Of a stretch of 64,000 nucleotides of DNA, positions 54,621 through 62,972 are shown one piece after another. How positions within the stretch are numbered: the first letter of the stretch is position 1; each line of letters opens with the position of its first letter. Source of the DNA: Cohaesibacter gelatinilyticus (GTDB lineage Bacteria > Pseudomonadota > Alphaproteobacteria > Rhizobiales > Cohaesibacteraceae); NCBI RefSeq assembly GCF_900215605.1, contig NZ_OBEL01000002.1, positions 1 to 64,000 on the forward strand, given 5' to 3'. A program made the translations under genes and the position numbers. The notes beneath the pieces are model-generated. The model made no database searches. It was not told the DNA's origin and was given only the letters and a program-made list of their open reading frames with translations.

Positions 54621-56596
54621 TCTGCAGCCTCCGCTTTCGCATATGGAAAGGTCTTGGCATCAGAGAGACGAACAGTTGCCTCGATGGAGCCCTTGCGGCC
54701 ATCCTCGAACACAACTTCGGTTTTGGTATATTGCTCTGTCTTGTCACTATAGAGCGCTGAGATCAGATCATCATACCGTTCAGCCACAAAGCGACGACGT
54801 ACTTTCTGAGTACGGGTCAATTCGCCATCATCGGCATCAAGCTCTTTATGCAGAACCAGGAAGCGATTGATTTGTGATGCTGCCATCATTGGCTCGTTCG
54901 ACAGATCCTCATTCACCTTTTCGATGTGAGAGCGGATCATATCATAGACTTCCGGATGGCCTGCCAGTTCCTGATAGGATGCATAGGCAATGTTATTACG
55001 CTCAGCCCAGTTCCCAACGGCATTCAGATCTATATTGACAAAGACGGTCGCATTGTCCTTCTCATTACCGAAAGCAACGGCTTCCTTGATGTTCGGGAAG
55101 AATTTGAGCTTGTTCTCAATATATTTTGGCGCAAACAGAGAACCATCATTGAGCTTGCCCACATCTTTGGCGCGGTCGATGATTTTCAGATGCCCACGAT
55201 CATCAAAGAAACCAGCATCACCGGAATAGACCCAGCCTTCTTCATTCTTGGTATCTTTGGTGGATTCTTCATTTTTGAAGTAAGCCACAAAAACGCCAGG
55301 ACCACGGAAAAGCACCTCGCCATTATCGGCAATCTTGATCTCAACATCCTTGGCAGGAACGCCAACGGTATCGGAATAGATCTCACCATCAGGTTGCACA
55401 GTCACGAAGATGGAGGCTTCTGTCTGACCATAGAGCTGTTTGAGGTTGATTCCGAGAGAGCGATAGAAGCGGAAAATCTCCGGACCAATCGCCTCACCTG
55501 CAGTATAGCCAACGCGGATCTTTGAAAACCCGAAGGTGTTTTTCAAAGGACCATAGACCATCAGCTCACCGAGATTGTATTTCAGGCGATCCATGAAGGG
55601 AACAGATTTGCCATTGAGGATATCCTCACCAACCTTCTCGGCATGCTTGATGAAATAGTCAAACATCTTGCGTTTGAAGCTGCTTGCATCTTCCATTCGG
55701 ATCATCACCGATGTCAGAAGGCCTTCAAACATACGCGGAGGCGCGAAGAAGAAGCTCGGACCAATCTCGCGCATATCCGTCTGCATGGTGTCAGCACTCT
55801 CTGGGCAAGAGATGCAGTAACCAGCAACATAGGACTGACAATAGGAGAAGAGATGGTCACCCACCCATGCCAGCGGCAGATAGGCCAGCACTTCATCTTT
55901 CTCGGTAAGATTCTCGGCTTCACAAGCGTTGGCTGCAGAGATCATGACATTGTCGTTGGACAGCATCACGCCTTTAGGCTTGCCGGTGGTGCCCGAGGTA
56001 TAAAGCATCACGCCAATGTCCGTGCCCTTTTCCGCAGCAATGCCGTCAAGCCAGGCTTTCTCGCGACCATTATTCGATTTCAGCGCTTCAGCGCCACGCT
56101 CCTGCACAGAGACGAAATCATGCAGGTGCGTGTGATCATAATCGCGCAGGCCACGCGGATCGTCGTAAATCACTTCCTTGAGGGCCGGTAGCTGCTCGGA
56201 AATCTCGAGCACCTTATCGACCTGCTCCTGATCTTCCGCCACCACAATCTTGGCGTTGGCATGTTCCAGAATATAGGATAATTCCTCGGCTGCGGAATCC
56301 GCATAGACTGGCACGGGGATCGCTCCGATCGCCTGTGCTGCCGCAAAAGAGAAATAAAGACGCGGGCGGTTCACACCCAGAATGGCAACATGGTCGCCCT
56401 TTTTAACGCCCAACTCCGCAAGGCCGATGGAGAAAGAGCGAACCTCATTCAAGGTATCGTTCCAAGTCCATGTCTGCCAGATCCCAAGATCCTTTTCACG
56501 AATAGCCGGCCGATCACGCCACTGTTTGGCGTTCCGCAACAACACAGCTGGAAAAGTTTCCAGACGTGCAGATGCAGAGTCCTCCGCAACTGACAT
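54617..56596 (-). CDS. AMP-binding long-chain-type acyl-CoA ligase
   Basis: The 659-residue ligase has a P-loop MLYTSGTTGKPKGVML near 193, YGQTEASIF near 407, WVYSGDAGFFDDRGHLKIID near 472 (quoted to 20) and a long C-terminal domain. The sequence GRAKDVGKLNDG-type hinge (DRAKDVGKLNDGSLFAPKYI) is that of long-chain FACS-like enzymes. The start is ATG 56596 (MSVAEDSASARL) with GAGGAA upstream; the frame is open to 56671. It is the first gene of the Liv cluster and overlaps livG by 4 nt, so the imported substrate is probably activated to a CoA ester by it. Confidence 0.9.
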   Translation of the reverse strand: MSVAEDSASARLETFPAVLLRNAKQWRDRPAIREKDLGIWQTWTWNDTLNEVRSFSIGLAELGVKKGDHVAILGVNRPRLYFSFAAAQAIGAIPVPVYADSAAEELSYILEHANAKIVVAEDQEQVDKVLEISEQLPALKEVIYDDPRGLRDYDHTHLHDFVSVQERGAEALKSNNGREKAWLDGIAAEKGTDIGVMLYTSGTTGKPKGVMLSNDNVMISAANACEAENLTEKDEVLAYLPLAWVGDHLFSYCQSYVAGYCISCPESADTMQTDMREIGPSFFFAPPRMFEGLLTSVMIRMEDASSFKRKMFDYFIKHAEKVGEDILNGKSVPFMDRLKYNLGELMVYGPLKNTFGFSKIRVGYTAGEAIGPEIFRFYRSLGINLKQLYGQTEASIFVTVQPDGEIYSDTVGVPAKDVEIKIADNGEVLFRGPGVFVAYFKNEESTKDTKNEEGWVYSGDAGFFDDRGHLKIIDRAKDVGKLNDGSLFAPKYIENKLKFFPNIKEAVAFGNEKDNATVFVNIDLNAVGNWAERNNIAYASYQELAGHPEVYDMIRSHIEKVNEDLSNEPMMAASQINRFLVLHKELDADDGELTRTQKVRRRFVAERYDDLISALYSDKTEQYTKTEVVFEDGRKGSIEATVRLSDAKTFPYAKAEAAE

Positions 56597-57118
56597 AGGT
56601 GTTTCCTCGTTTCCCAATGAATGGGTTTGGTGATTATTTTTTTCTAATCTAAGCCGATATATCGGAGTCAAATCAAGGCCAGACTACGAAAACTAGCCCA
56701 ATGGCTTAGTTTGATTTTCTGACACCGATTAGATTCTATTTTTAAGCAAGTGCGTGATTTAAAAGCATTCTTTCTTTGACCTTTACGTCAATTGGCAAGA
56801 AAAAGGCGCAAATTCAAGCGCTTCAGGGAATTTTAAGAAACACTAAAATAGCACTTTACGTCCACGTAATCTTCAAGATTCAATCTGTCGTGCAAGATCT
56901 GGCTTTTTGAATTTTCTTCCACAAGTGAAACTAATTAAGACACAAACGCTCGTAATTTTCAAAAACTGCACATCAGAACCTCTAGAACTTTCGTCTTAGA
57001 AAACTGATTCCATCCGTCCAAAACACATTCCCATCAACGATTGAAAGGCTGATAGGCAAAACAAAAAGGGCACTGAAAACCAGCGCCCTTGATAGCATTT
57101 GCAATGAGATGCAACCGC
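56597..57118. other. Intergenic region between the Liv and TRAP clusters
   Basis: The promoter of the Liv cluster must lie in 56600-56800. Most of the remainder is AT-rich with no supported gene. The terminator of the TRAP operon lies at 57063-57090. Confidence 0.55.
57063..57090 (-). terminator. Terminator of the TRAP operon
   Basis: AAGGGC/GCCCTT stem with a 13-nt interior and a minus-strand T tract followed by more T-rich sequence. Confidence 0.7.
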
Positions 57119-58705
57119 TTAGCCATAAATGATTTTCGGCAACCATGTCGCCAGACTTGGCAGATACCACAACAGCACCAGAGCCAACATCTGAATGAAC
57201 ACGAACGGGATGATCCCTTTGTAGATCTGAATGGTCCGCACAGTCGCAGGAGCCACCCCACGCAGGTAGAAGAGCGCAAAGCCAAAGGGCGGTGTCAGGA
57301 AGGATGTCTGCAGGTTCACAGCCATCATAATTCCCAGCCAGACCGGACTCATCGGCTCGCCATTCGGCATTTCCATCTGCAACAGAACCGGTGCCACCAT
57401 CGGCACAACCACAAAGACGATTTCAAGGAAATCGAGGAAAAAGCCGAGGAAGAACATCAGCAGCATAACGGCAATCATGGCGCCAACAGCACCGCCAGGA
57501 ATACCCTCGAGAGCTTCCTGGATCATTTCCTCACCACCAAGGCCCCGGAAGACCAGCGAGAACAACGATGCACCAATCAGAATGACGAAGACCATGGAGG
57601 TCACCTGTGTGGTACCTTCCATGACAGGCATCAGAACCTTGGCTTGCCAAATTCTCCAAAGAGCAGACAGAATCCCCCAAGTCAGAACCACCGAACAGAC
57701 AATAGCGGCATAGATACCGATCTGATCGGTTGAGGAAACCACATCACGAGCTACCCGTAGATCCATATTGGCAGTCAGGAACAGCATCACGACCAGAGCG
57801 ATGGCAGCCAGAAAGATCGGCCAGCTATGCTCCTCATCCAGCCGATAACCTGCCAACAGAATAGCGCCTACAGCACCCACCGCAGCAGCCTCGGTCGGAG
57901 TGGCAATGCCACCAAGAATGGAACCAAGCACAGCAAGGATCAAAAGGATCGGAGGCAACAGGGCATGAATAATTTCCTTGCCTGTTACACCGGGATTTTC
58001 AGCCTTTGGAATAGATGGTGCAGAACTTGGTCGAACGATGGCAACCATCACTTGATACAGGATATAGAAGCCAACCAACATCAGACCGGGAATAAGTGCA
58101 CCGGCAAACAGATCGCCAACAGACACGGTCTCGGGCGAGAAAATGCCCATTTCCAGCTGCGCTTTCTGATAGGCATTGGAGAGCTGATCACCCAGAATGA
58201 CCAGAACGATGGAAGGAGGTATGATCTGCCCCAATGTACCGGCCGCTGCAATCGAGCCACAAGCCAGCTCTGGCGAATAACCACGCTTGAGCATGGTCGG
58301 CAAAGACAACAGACCCATGGTGACCACCGTCGCACCAACGATACCGGTGGATGCAGCCAGCAAGGCTCCCACAAGCGAGACAGCAATACCAAGCCCACCA
58401 TGAACAGAGCCCATAAGACGTCCCATGGTATCGAGCAGTTCCTCGGCAACCTTGGAACGCTCCAGCATGACGCCCATGAACACAAACAGAGGCACTGCGA
58501 TCAGCACCTCATTGGTCATGGTGCCGAAAATGCGTTGAGGCAGAGCTGACAGGAAGCTCATATCGAATACGCCAAGCGCAAATCCGATAAGAGCAAAGGC
58601 AAACGCCACACCAGCAAGCGTGAAGGCCACGGGAAAACCGAGCATAAGGACCACGCAGGCAGCCGCGAACATGGCCAAATCAAGAATATGAGCAAAGGCT
58701 TCCAT
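57119..58705 (-). CDS. dctM: TRAP transporter large permease
   Basis: The 528-residue membrane protein is the DctM-type subunit that couples sodium entry to uptake. It has more than twelve TM segments and the family stretches PLFVFMGVMLERSKVAEELL near 90 (quoted to 20) and AGTLGQIIPPSIVLVILGDQ near 160. It is about 100 residues longer than standard DctM, with an extra membrane-rich insert around 250-370, as in the TakP-type group. It starts 3 nt after dctQ. Confidence 0.94.
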   Translation of the reverse strand: MEAFAHILDLAMFAAACVVLMLGFPVAFTLAGVAFAFALIGFALGVFDMSFLSALPQRIFGTMTNEVLIAVPLFVFMGVMLERSKVAEELLDTMGRLMGSVHGGLGIAVSLVGALLAASTGIVGATVVTMGLLSLPTMLKRGYSPELACGSIAAAGTLGQIIPPSIVLVILGDQLSNAYQKAQLEMGIFSPETVSVGDLFAGALIPGLMLVGFYILYQVMVAIVRPSSAPSIPKAENPGVTGKEIIHALLPPILLILAVLGSILGGIATPTEAAAVGAVGAILLAGYRLDEEHSWPIFLAAIALVVMLFLTANMDLRVARDVVSSTDQIGIYAAIVCSVVLTWGILSALWRIWQAKVLMPVMEGTTQVTSMVFVILIGASLFSLVFRGLGGEEMIQEALEGIPGGAVGAMIAVMLLMFFLGFFLDFLEIVFVVVPMVAPVLLQMEMPNGEPMSPVWLGIMMAVNLQTSFLTPPFGFALFYLRGVAPATVRTIQIYKGIIPFVFIQMLALVLLWYLPSLATWLPKIIYG

Positions 58706-58708
58706 GAT

Positions 58709-59239
58709 TTACTCCGTAACCCTCAAACGCTGAAGTTCAACTTCATCACCCTGCAGGGCGTACCAGGAGCGAACCATCATAACAAAGCCTTGCAAAGCCA
58801 TCTGCACGGAAAACCCGATAATGGCACTTTTCAGCAAGAAACGAGCCTGGATACCAGATGTTTCCTGACTACCCTCCATGATTGCCCAACTGTTATAGAC
58901 ATAATCCCAGGACACATAGATGATCAGGATACAAACAGGGATCATCAAGAAGGCGGCACCAAACATGTTGATCTTTGCTTTGGTGCGCGGTTGAGCTTCA
59001 CGATAGAAAATATCCACCCGCACATGACCATCATGCGCAAGGGTATAGGCAGAAGCCAGCATGAACAAAAAAGCATGCAGATAAACGATAAGTTCCTGCA
59101 TGAAGATGGAACCTATGCCAAAAACATAGCGCATCAACACAACAGCAAACTGGATAAGAACTATGATGAGGGCAAACCAGGCCAGGCTTTTCCCGGTCAC
59201 CACATTAAACCTGTCAATCAGGTCTGCGAATGCTCGCAT
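58709..59239 (-). CDS. dctQ: TRAP transporter small permease
   Basis: From ATG 59239 (MRAFADLIDRFNVVTGK), with GGGAG upstream, this is a 176-residue protein with four TM helices, usual for DctQ. It forms the membrane complex with DctM. The frame stays open to 59365, but that part lacks a ribosome site and family similarity. A terminator-like hairpin lies between dctP and this gene. Confidence 0.9.
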   Translation of the reverse strand: MRAFADLIDRFNVVTGKSLAWFALIIVLIQFAVVLMRYVFGIGSIFMQELIVYLHAFLFMLASAYTLAHDGHVRVDIFYREAQPRTKAKINMFGAAFLMIPVCILIIYVSWDYVYNSWAIMEGSQETSGIQARFLLKSAIIGFSVQMALQGFVMMVRSWYALQGDEVELQRLRVTE

Positions 59240-59403
59240 TTTCAACTCCCGCCCCATATCGGCCAAGCAGCAACCCGTGTCGCATCTTCTTCTTATTGTA
59301 TGGTGATGCGCACTCAATTGCGGGCGAACGGCATGTCCATGAGACTTTGCCGGTTCATTCATCACTCATCAGTGTCATGAAACACTTGAGTGATGCCAAA
59401 AGA

Positions 59404-59428
59404 AACTCCCCCCGAAGCCGGGAGGAGC
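59404..59428 (-). terminator. Attenuator-like hairpin between dctP and dctQ
   Basis: CTCCCCCCG (59406-59414) pairs with CGGGAGGAG (59419-59427), with one mismatch and a short loop. On the minus strand it is followed by TTTCTTTT. It lies inside the operon after dctP and would let more binding protein than permease be made. Confidence 0.7.
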
Positions 59429-59450
59429 TGTAACGTCATTTGATCGGGGC

Positions 59451-60539
59451 TTAACCCAGAACCCGGTCACGGCTCTTGGTGTAGGTCTGTTCGGAGATAC
59501 GACCCCAGTCACCAATATCCTTACGAGCTTTGATATAGCTGTCATAGATGCGCTTGGACAATTCATCCACTTCAGCAACCTCGGCAACCACTTCTTCTGC
59601 CTTCTTGCCGATTGCATCAAACACATCATCAGGGAACTGTTTCAGATTCACTTTGTGCTTGTTCAGCAGAGTTTCCAGAGCGGCACCATTTTTGGCGTTG
59701 AACTCGGAGAACATGAAGTTGTTCTCAGCCATGCAAGCATTTTGCACAACTGCCTGATGAGCTTTGGAAAGGCCGTTATACACGTCCAGATTCATACCGG
59801 CAGCAAGACCTGCGCCTGGCTCATGGAAACCAGGATAGTAGTAGAACTTGGTGATCTTGTAGAAACCGAAGGCCAGATCATTCCAAGGACCAACCCACTC
59901 GGTCGCATCAATCGCACCAGACTGAAGGGATGGGAAAATTTCGCCACCGGGCAAAGCAACAGCGCTGGCACCCAGTCGGCGAAGGGTTTCGCCACCAAGA
60001 CCAGGCATACGCATTTTCAGACCTTTCAGGTCTTCCAGGCTGTTGATTTCCTTGTTGAACCAACCACCCATCTGCACGCCGGTGTTACCAGCCATGAACG
60101 GTTTGATGTTGAACTTGCCAGACAGCTCATCCCAAAGCTCCTGACCACCAGCATTGTTGATCCAGGCATCCAGCTCGTTAGCTGTCAAACCCATGGGAAC
60201 AGCAGTAAAGAAGTTGAAGGCTTTGTGTTTGCCCTGCCAGTAATATTCTGCGCCATGATACATGTCAGCAGTACCGGTAGAAACAGCATCAAAGCTCTCG
60301 AACGGTGGTACCAGCTCACCAGCAGCATACAACTTGACGGTCAGCTGACCATCAGTCATCGCAGTGATGCGGTCAGCCATGCGCTGGGCACCAGTACCAA
60401 GACCTGGGAAATTCTTCGGCCAGGTAGTAACCAGTTTCAGGGTGCGCTTGCCTTCAGCATAGGCAGGAGCAGCCAGAGTAGACGCAGCAGCAGCGCCTGA
60501 AACAAGACTGGCTTTTTTCAGAAACGAACGACGATCCAT
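59451..60539 (-). CDS. dctP: TRAP substrate-binding protein, TakP-like
   Basis: From ATG 60539 (MDRRSFLKKASLVSG), with GGAGGAAA upstream, this is a 362-residue binding protein with a twin-arginine signal (RRSFLKK) and cleavage near 31 (AYAEG). Segments GAEYYWQGKHKAFNFF near 100 and WVGPWNDLAFGFYK near 210 match the TakP group, which binds 2-oxo acids such as pyruvate with a metal ion. The substrate is inferred only from that likeness. It is the first gene of the operon, divergent from a two-component system. Confidence 0.92.
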   Translation of the reverse strand: MDRRSFLKKASLVSGAAAASTLAAPAYAEGKRTLKLVTTWPKNFPGLGTGAQRMADRITAMTDGQLTVKLYAAGELVPPFESFDAVSTGTADMYHGAEYYWQGKHKAFNFFTAVPMGLTANELDAWINNAGGQELWDELSGKFNIKPFMAGNTGVQMGGWFNKEINSLEDLKGLKMRMPGLGGETLRRLGASAVALPGGEIFPSLQSGAIDATEWVGPWNDLAFGFYKITKFYYYPGFHEPGAGLAAGMNLDVYNGLSKAHQAVVQNACMAENNFMFSEFNAKNGAALETLLNKHKVNLKQFPDDVFDAIGKKAEEVVAEVAEVDELSKRIYDSYIKARKDIGDWGRISEQTYTKSRDRVLG

Positions 60540-60691
60540 ATATTTTTCCTCCACAAGCAATCTCTGAGATGGATTGCGCGGCCCATTTGGGCCAGCTTTA
60601 GTGCTTACAGAAACGCCATTGGGCAGACTAGTGTAGTTTCAGCGAAAGATTTGCCGTAATACTACGCAAAACAACCACAAAAGGGCGAGAC

Positions 60692-62089
60692 ATGCTAAGG
60701 ATACGATCACAAAACGCTCCGCCTGCCAACGGCAAACTGCCCTTTAAAATAAAAATCCTGCTAATCGCCATTCTTCCTGTGCTTGCAGTCTCGTTTTTCA
60801 CAGGCCTGATCATTCATCAGGAAGCAAACCAACTCATCGAGACCGAAAGCAAGCTGATAGAGAGCCGTATCAGAGAGTCGAAAAGACAAGAACTGGCCAA
60901 CTATATTGCACTGGCCTTGCGTGCAGTGGATCACGTTTACAAGGAAGAACCCGGAGGTACATGGCAGGCCCAGAAGACAGTCAAGAAGATCCTCAACAAT
61001 CTTACCTTTTCCCAAAATGGCTATTTCTTTGCCTATGATCGTGCAGGAACCGCACTGGTACATCCCCCTTCCCCACAATTGATCGGTGCCAACCTTTGGT
61101 ATCTGAAGGACGAAGAGAATAATTTTGTTATTCAGCAGCTTATGAAAAAGGCCGTGGATGGTGGAGATTACCATACCTATCTCTGGAATAATCCGTCCAC
61201 CGGCGAAAAAGGACAGAAGATGGGCTATGCAGCTTACTTGCCCAAATGGGGCTGGATGCTGGGCACCGGACTTTATCTGGATGATATCGACAAGGAAGTC
61301 CTGGCCTTTGAAGCAGATATGCGCGCCTCAATTCGCAAAGCCGAAACCATTCTCTTTCTGATTTCACTCTTTGCGGTTCTGGTCGTCGCCATCTCGATCG
61401 CAGCACTGAATTATAGCGAACACAAACTGGCCGACACCCGTCTCAAAGCTCTGACCAAACGCATTATCGATGTACAGGAAGAAGAGCGAAAACGTGTTTC
61501 CAACGATCTGCATGATGGTATCAATCAGCTTCTGGTTTCCATTCGTCATCGGTTGGAAATGACCATGGATTTAGTCAAGAACAACCAAAAACCCTTTGCT
61601 TTGCTGGAAAAGAGCCTCTCTATTCTGGATACCTCCATTGCCGACGTCAGACGCCTTTCCAAGGATCTGCATCCCTCAGCGCTTGATAATATGGGATTGG
61701 CCGCTGCCATTCGAGGACTGGGACGAGACTTTGAGGAAAGCACCAAGATCAAGACGACTATTCAAGCCAACACCATTGGTGATCGTTTGGAAGAAAAGGC
61801 AAAGATTGCTCTTTACAGAGTGGTACAGGAAGCCCTGACCAATGTTGCGCGCCATGCCGACGCTGATCAGGTAGAGATCATTTTGCGTAACGATGATGCA
61901 AAGAAAATGGTTGCTCTCTCCATTCGTGACAATGGCAAAGGCCTGGCCCATCCGGATAGCCCATTGAGCAACGAAGGCCTTGGTCTTCGTAACATGTATG
62001 AGCGCATCGAAAGCCATGGTGGCAACCTTACCATCCGAAATGCGCTGTCTGGAGGGCTTGAATTATTTGCCAATTTGCCGCAAAGCTAG
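60692..62089 (+). CDS. Cache-domain sensor histidine kinase (NarL-partner type)
   Basis: The 465-residue kinase has TM1 near 22-46, an extracellular single Cache domain (about 47-210, with YFFAYDRAGTALVHPPSPQL near 111), TM2 near 215-237, and a HisKA_3 domain with phospho-acceptor His274 in VSNDLHDGINQLL. The C-terminal HATPase has RDNGKGL and EGLGLRNMYERI. Cache domains often bind small carboxylates, which fits a TRAP regulator. It starts 152 nt from the divergent dctP and is followed by its response regulator. Confidence 0.92.
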   Translation: MLRIRSQNAPPANGKLPFKIKILLIAILPVLAVSFFTGLIIHQEANQLIETESKLIESRIRESKRQELANYIALALRAVDHVYKEEPGGTWQAQKTVKKILNNLTFSQNGYFFAYDRAGTALVHPPSPQLIGANLWYLKDEENNFVIQQLMKKAVDGGDYHTYLWNNPSTGEKGQKMGYAAYLPKWGWMLGTGLYLDDIDKEVLAFEADMRASIRKAETILFLISLFAVLVVAISIAALNYSEHKLADTRLKALTKRIIDVQEEERKRVSNDLHDGINQLLVSIRHRLEMTMDLVKNNQKPFALLEKSLSILDTSIADVRRLSKDLHPSALDNMGLAAAIRGLGRDFEESTKIKTTIQANTIGDRLEEKAKIALYRVVQEALTNVARHADADQVEIILRNDDAKKMVALSIRDNGKGLAHPDSPLSNEGLGLRNMYERIESHGGNLTIRNALSGGLELFANLPQS

Positions 62090-62193
62090 GGTCGGGATAA
62101 ATAACTAGGGCAAAAGCCCTGATACAAAACCGCCCAAGAAGAACGAGATCAAAAAAAATAAAAAGAACCAAACCAAACCAGAATGAGGCGGGC

Positions 62194-62916
62194 ATGACCT
62201 TCCATCAAGAGTCTGAACAAGGGGGCGATTCAGACGAGCGTCCCAAGCTACGCATTGTAATTGCCGACGACCATGCCTTGGTGCGAGACGGTATCCGTGC
62301 CAGATTGGAACTGGAAGACAATCTGGAGATTGTTGCCGAAGCCGAAAATGGCCAGCAGGCAGTCGACCATACACGCCTCTATCAGCCCGACATTGTCATT
62401 CTTGATATCTCCATGCCACTGATGAATGGCCTTGAAGCCGCCAAAGCCATTCGTATGGAGAATAAAAGCTGCGGCATCCTGTTTCTCAGCATGTATGACA
62501 ATCCCGAATATGTACAGGCCGCTATGGCCACCGGCGCCAATGGGTTTCTACTCAAGGATGTCTGCACACAAGGCATGGTCTCGGCCATCGCCTCTGTTGC
62601 TGCCGGTGGCTTCTATTTCTCCAAGAATGTCTCACTCTCGGCCTTGAAAGAAGAAGGCGAGAAAGCAGATCCCAATCCCTACAATCTGACGGATCGGGAA
62701 ATGGATGTATTGCTCGGCATTGCTCAAGGCAAGGCCAACAAGGAAATTGCTGCTGATCTAGGCATTGGCGTACGAACAGTTGAAAGCCACCGCCAACGCA
62801 TGCGGGAAAAAATCGGCGGCGGCAATGCAGCACAGCTCACCCATATCGCTATGGAAATGGGCCTCATCTCCCCTCAGAACGAAGAACCAAGCCTCAAGCC
62901 ACCTGCCTTGGATTAA
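62194..62916 (+). CDS. NarL/FixJ-type response regulator
   Basis: The 240-residue regulator has a receiver domain (about 22-140) with Asp71 in PDIVILDISMP and Lys in FLLKDV. A LuxR-type HTH lies at about 165-230 (LTDREMDVLLGIAQGKANKE). It lies about 105 nt after the kinase and is the obvious partner. The pair is divergent from the TRAP operon, so it probably controls dctPQM in response to the transported acid. Confidence 0.93.
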   Translation: MTFHQESEQGGDSDERPKLRIVIADDHALVRDGIRARLELEDNLEIVAEAENGQQAVDHTRLYQPDIVILDISMPLMNGLEAAKAIRMENKSCGILFLSMYDNPEYVQAAMATGANGFLLKDVCTQGMVSAIASVAAGGFYFSKNVSLSALKEEGEKADPNPYNLTDREMDVLLGIAQGKANKEIAADLGIGVRTVESHRQRMREKIGGGNAAQLTHIAMEMGLISPQNEEPSLKPPALD

Positions 62917-62972
62917 GTCTTTATTTTAGCAGGTTCTTTCCAACAAATGCATCAACCTTCCAGGAAACCGCT

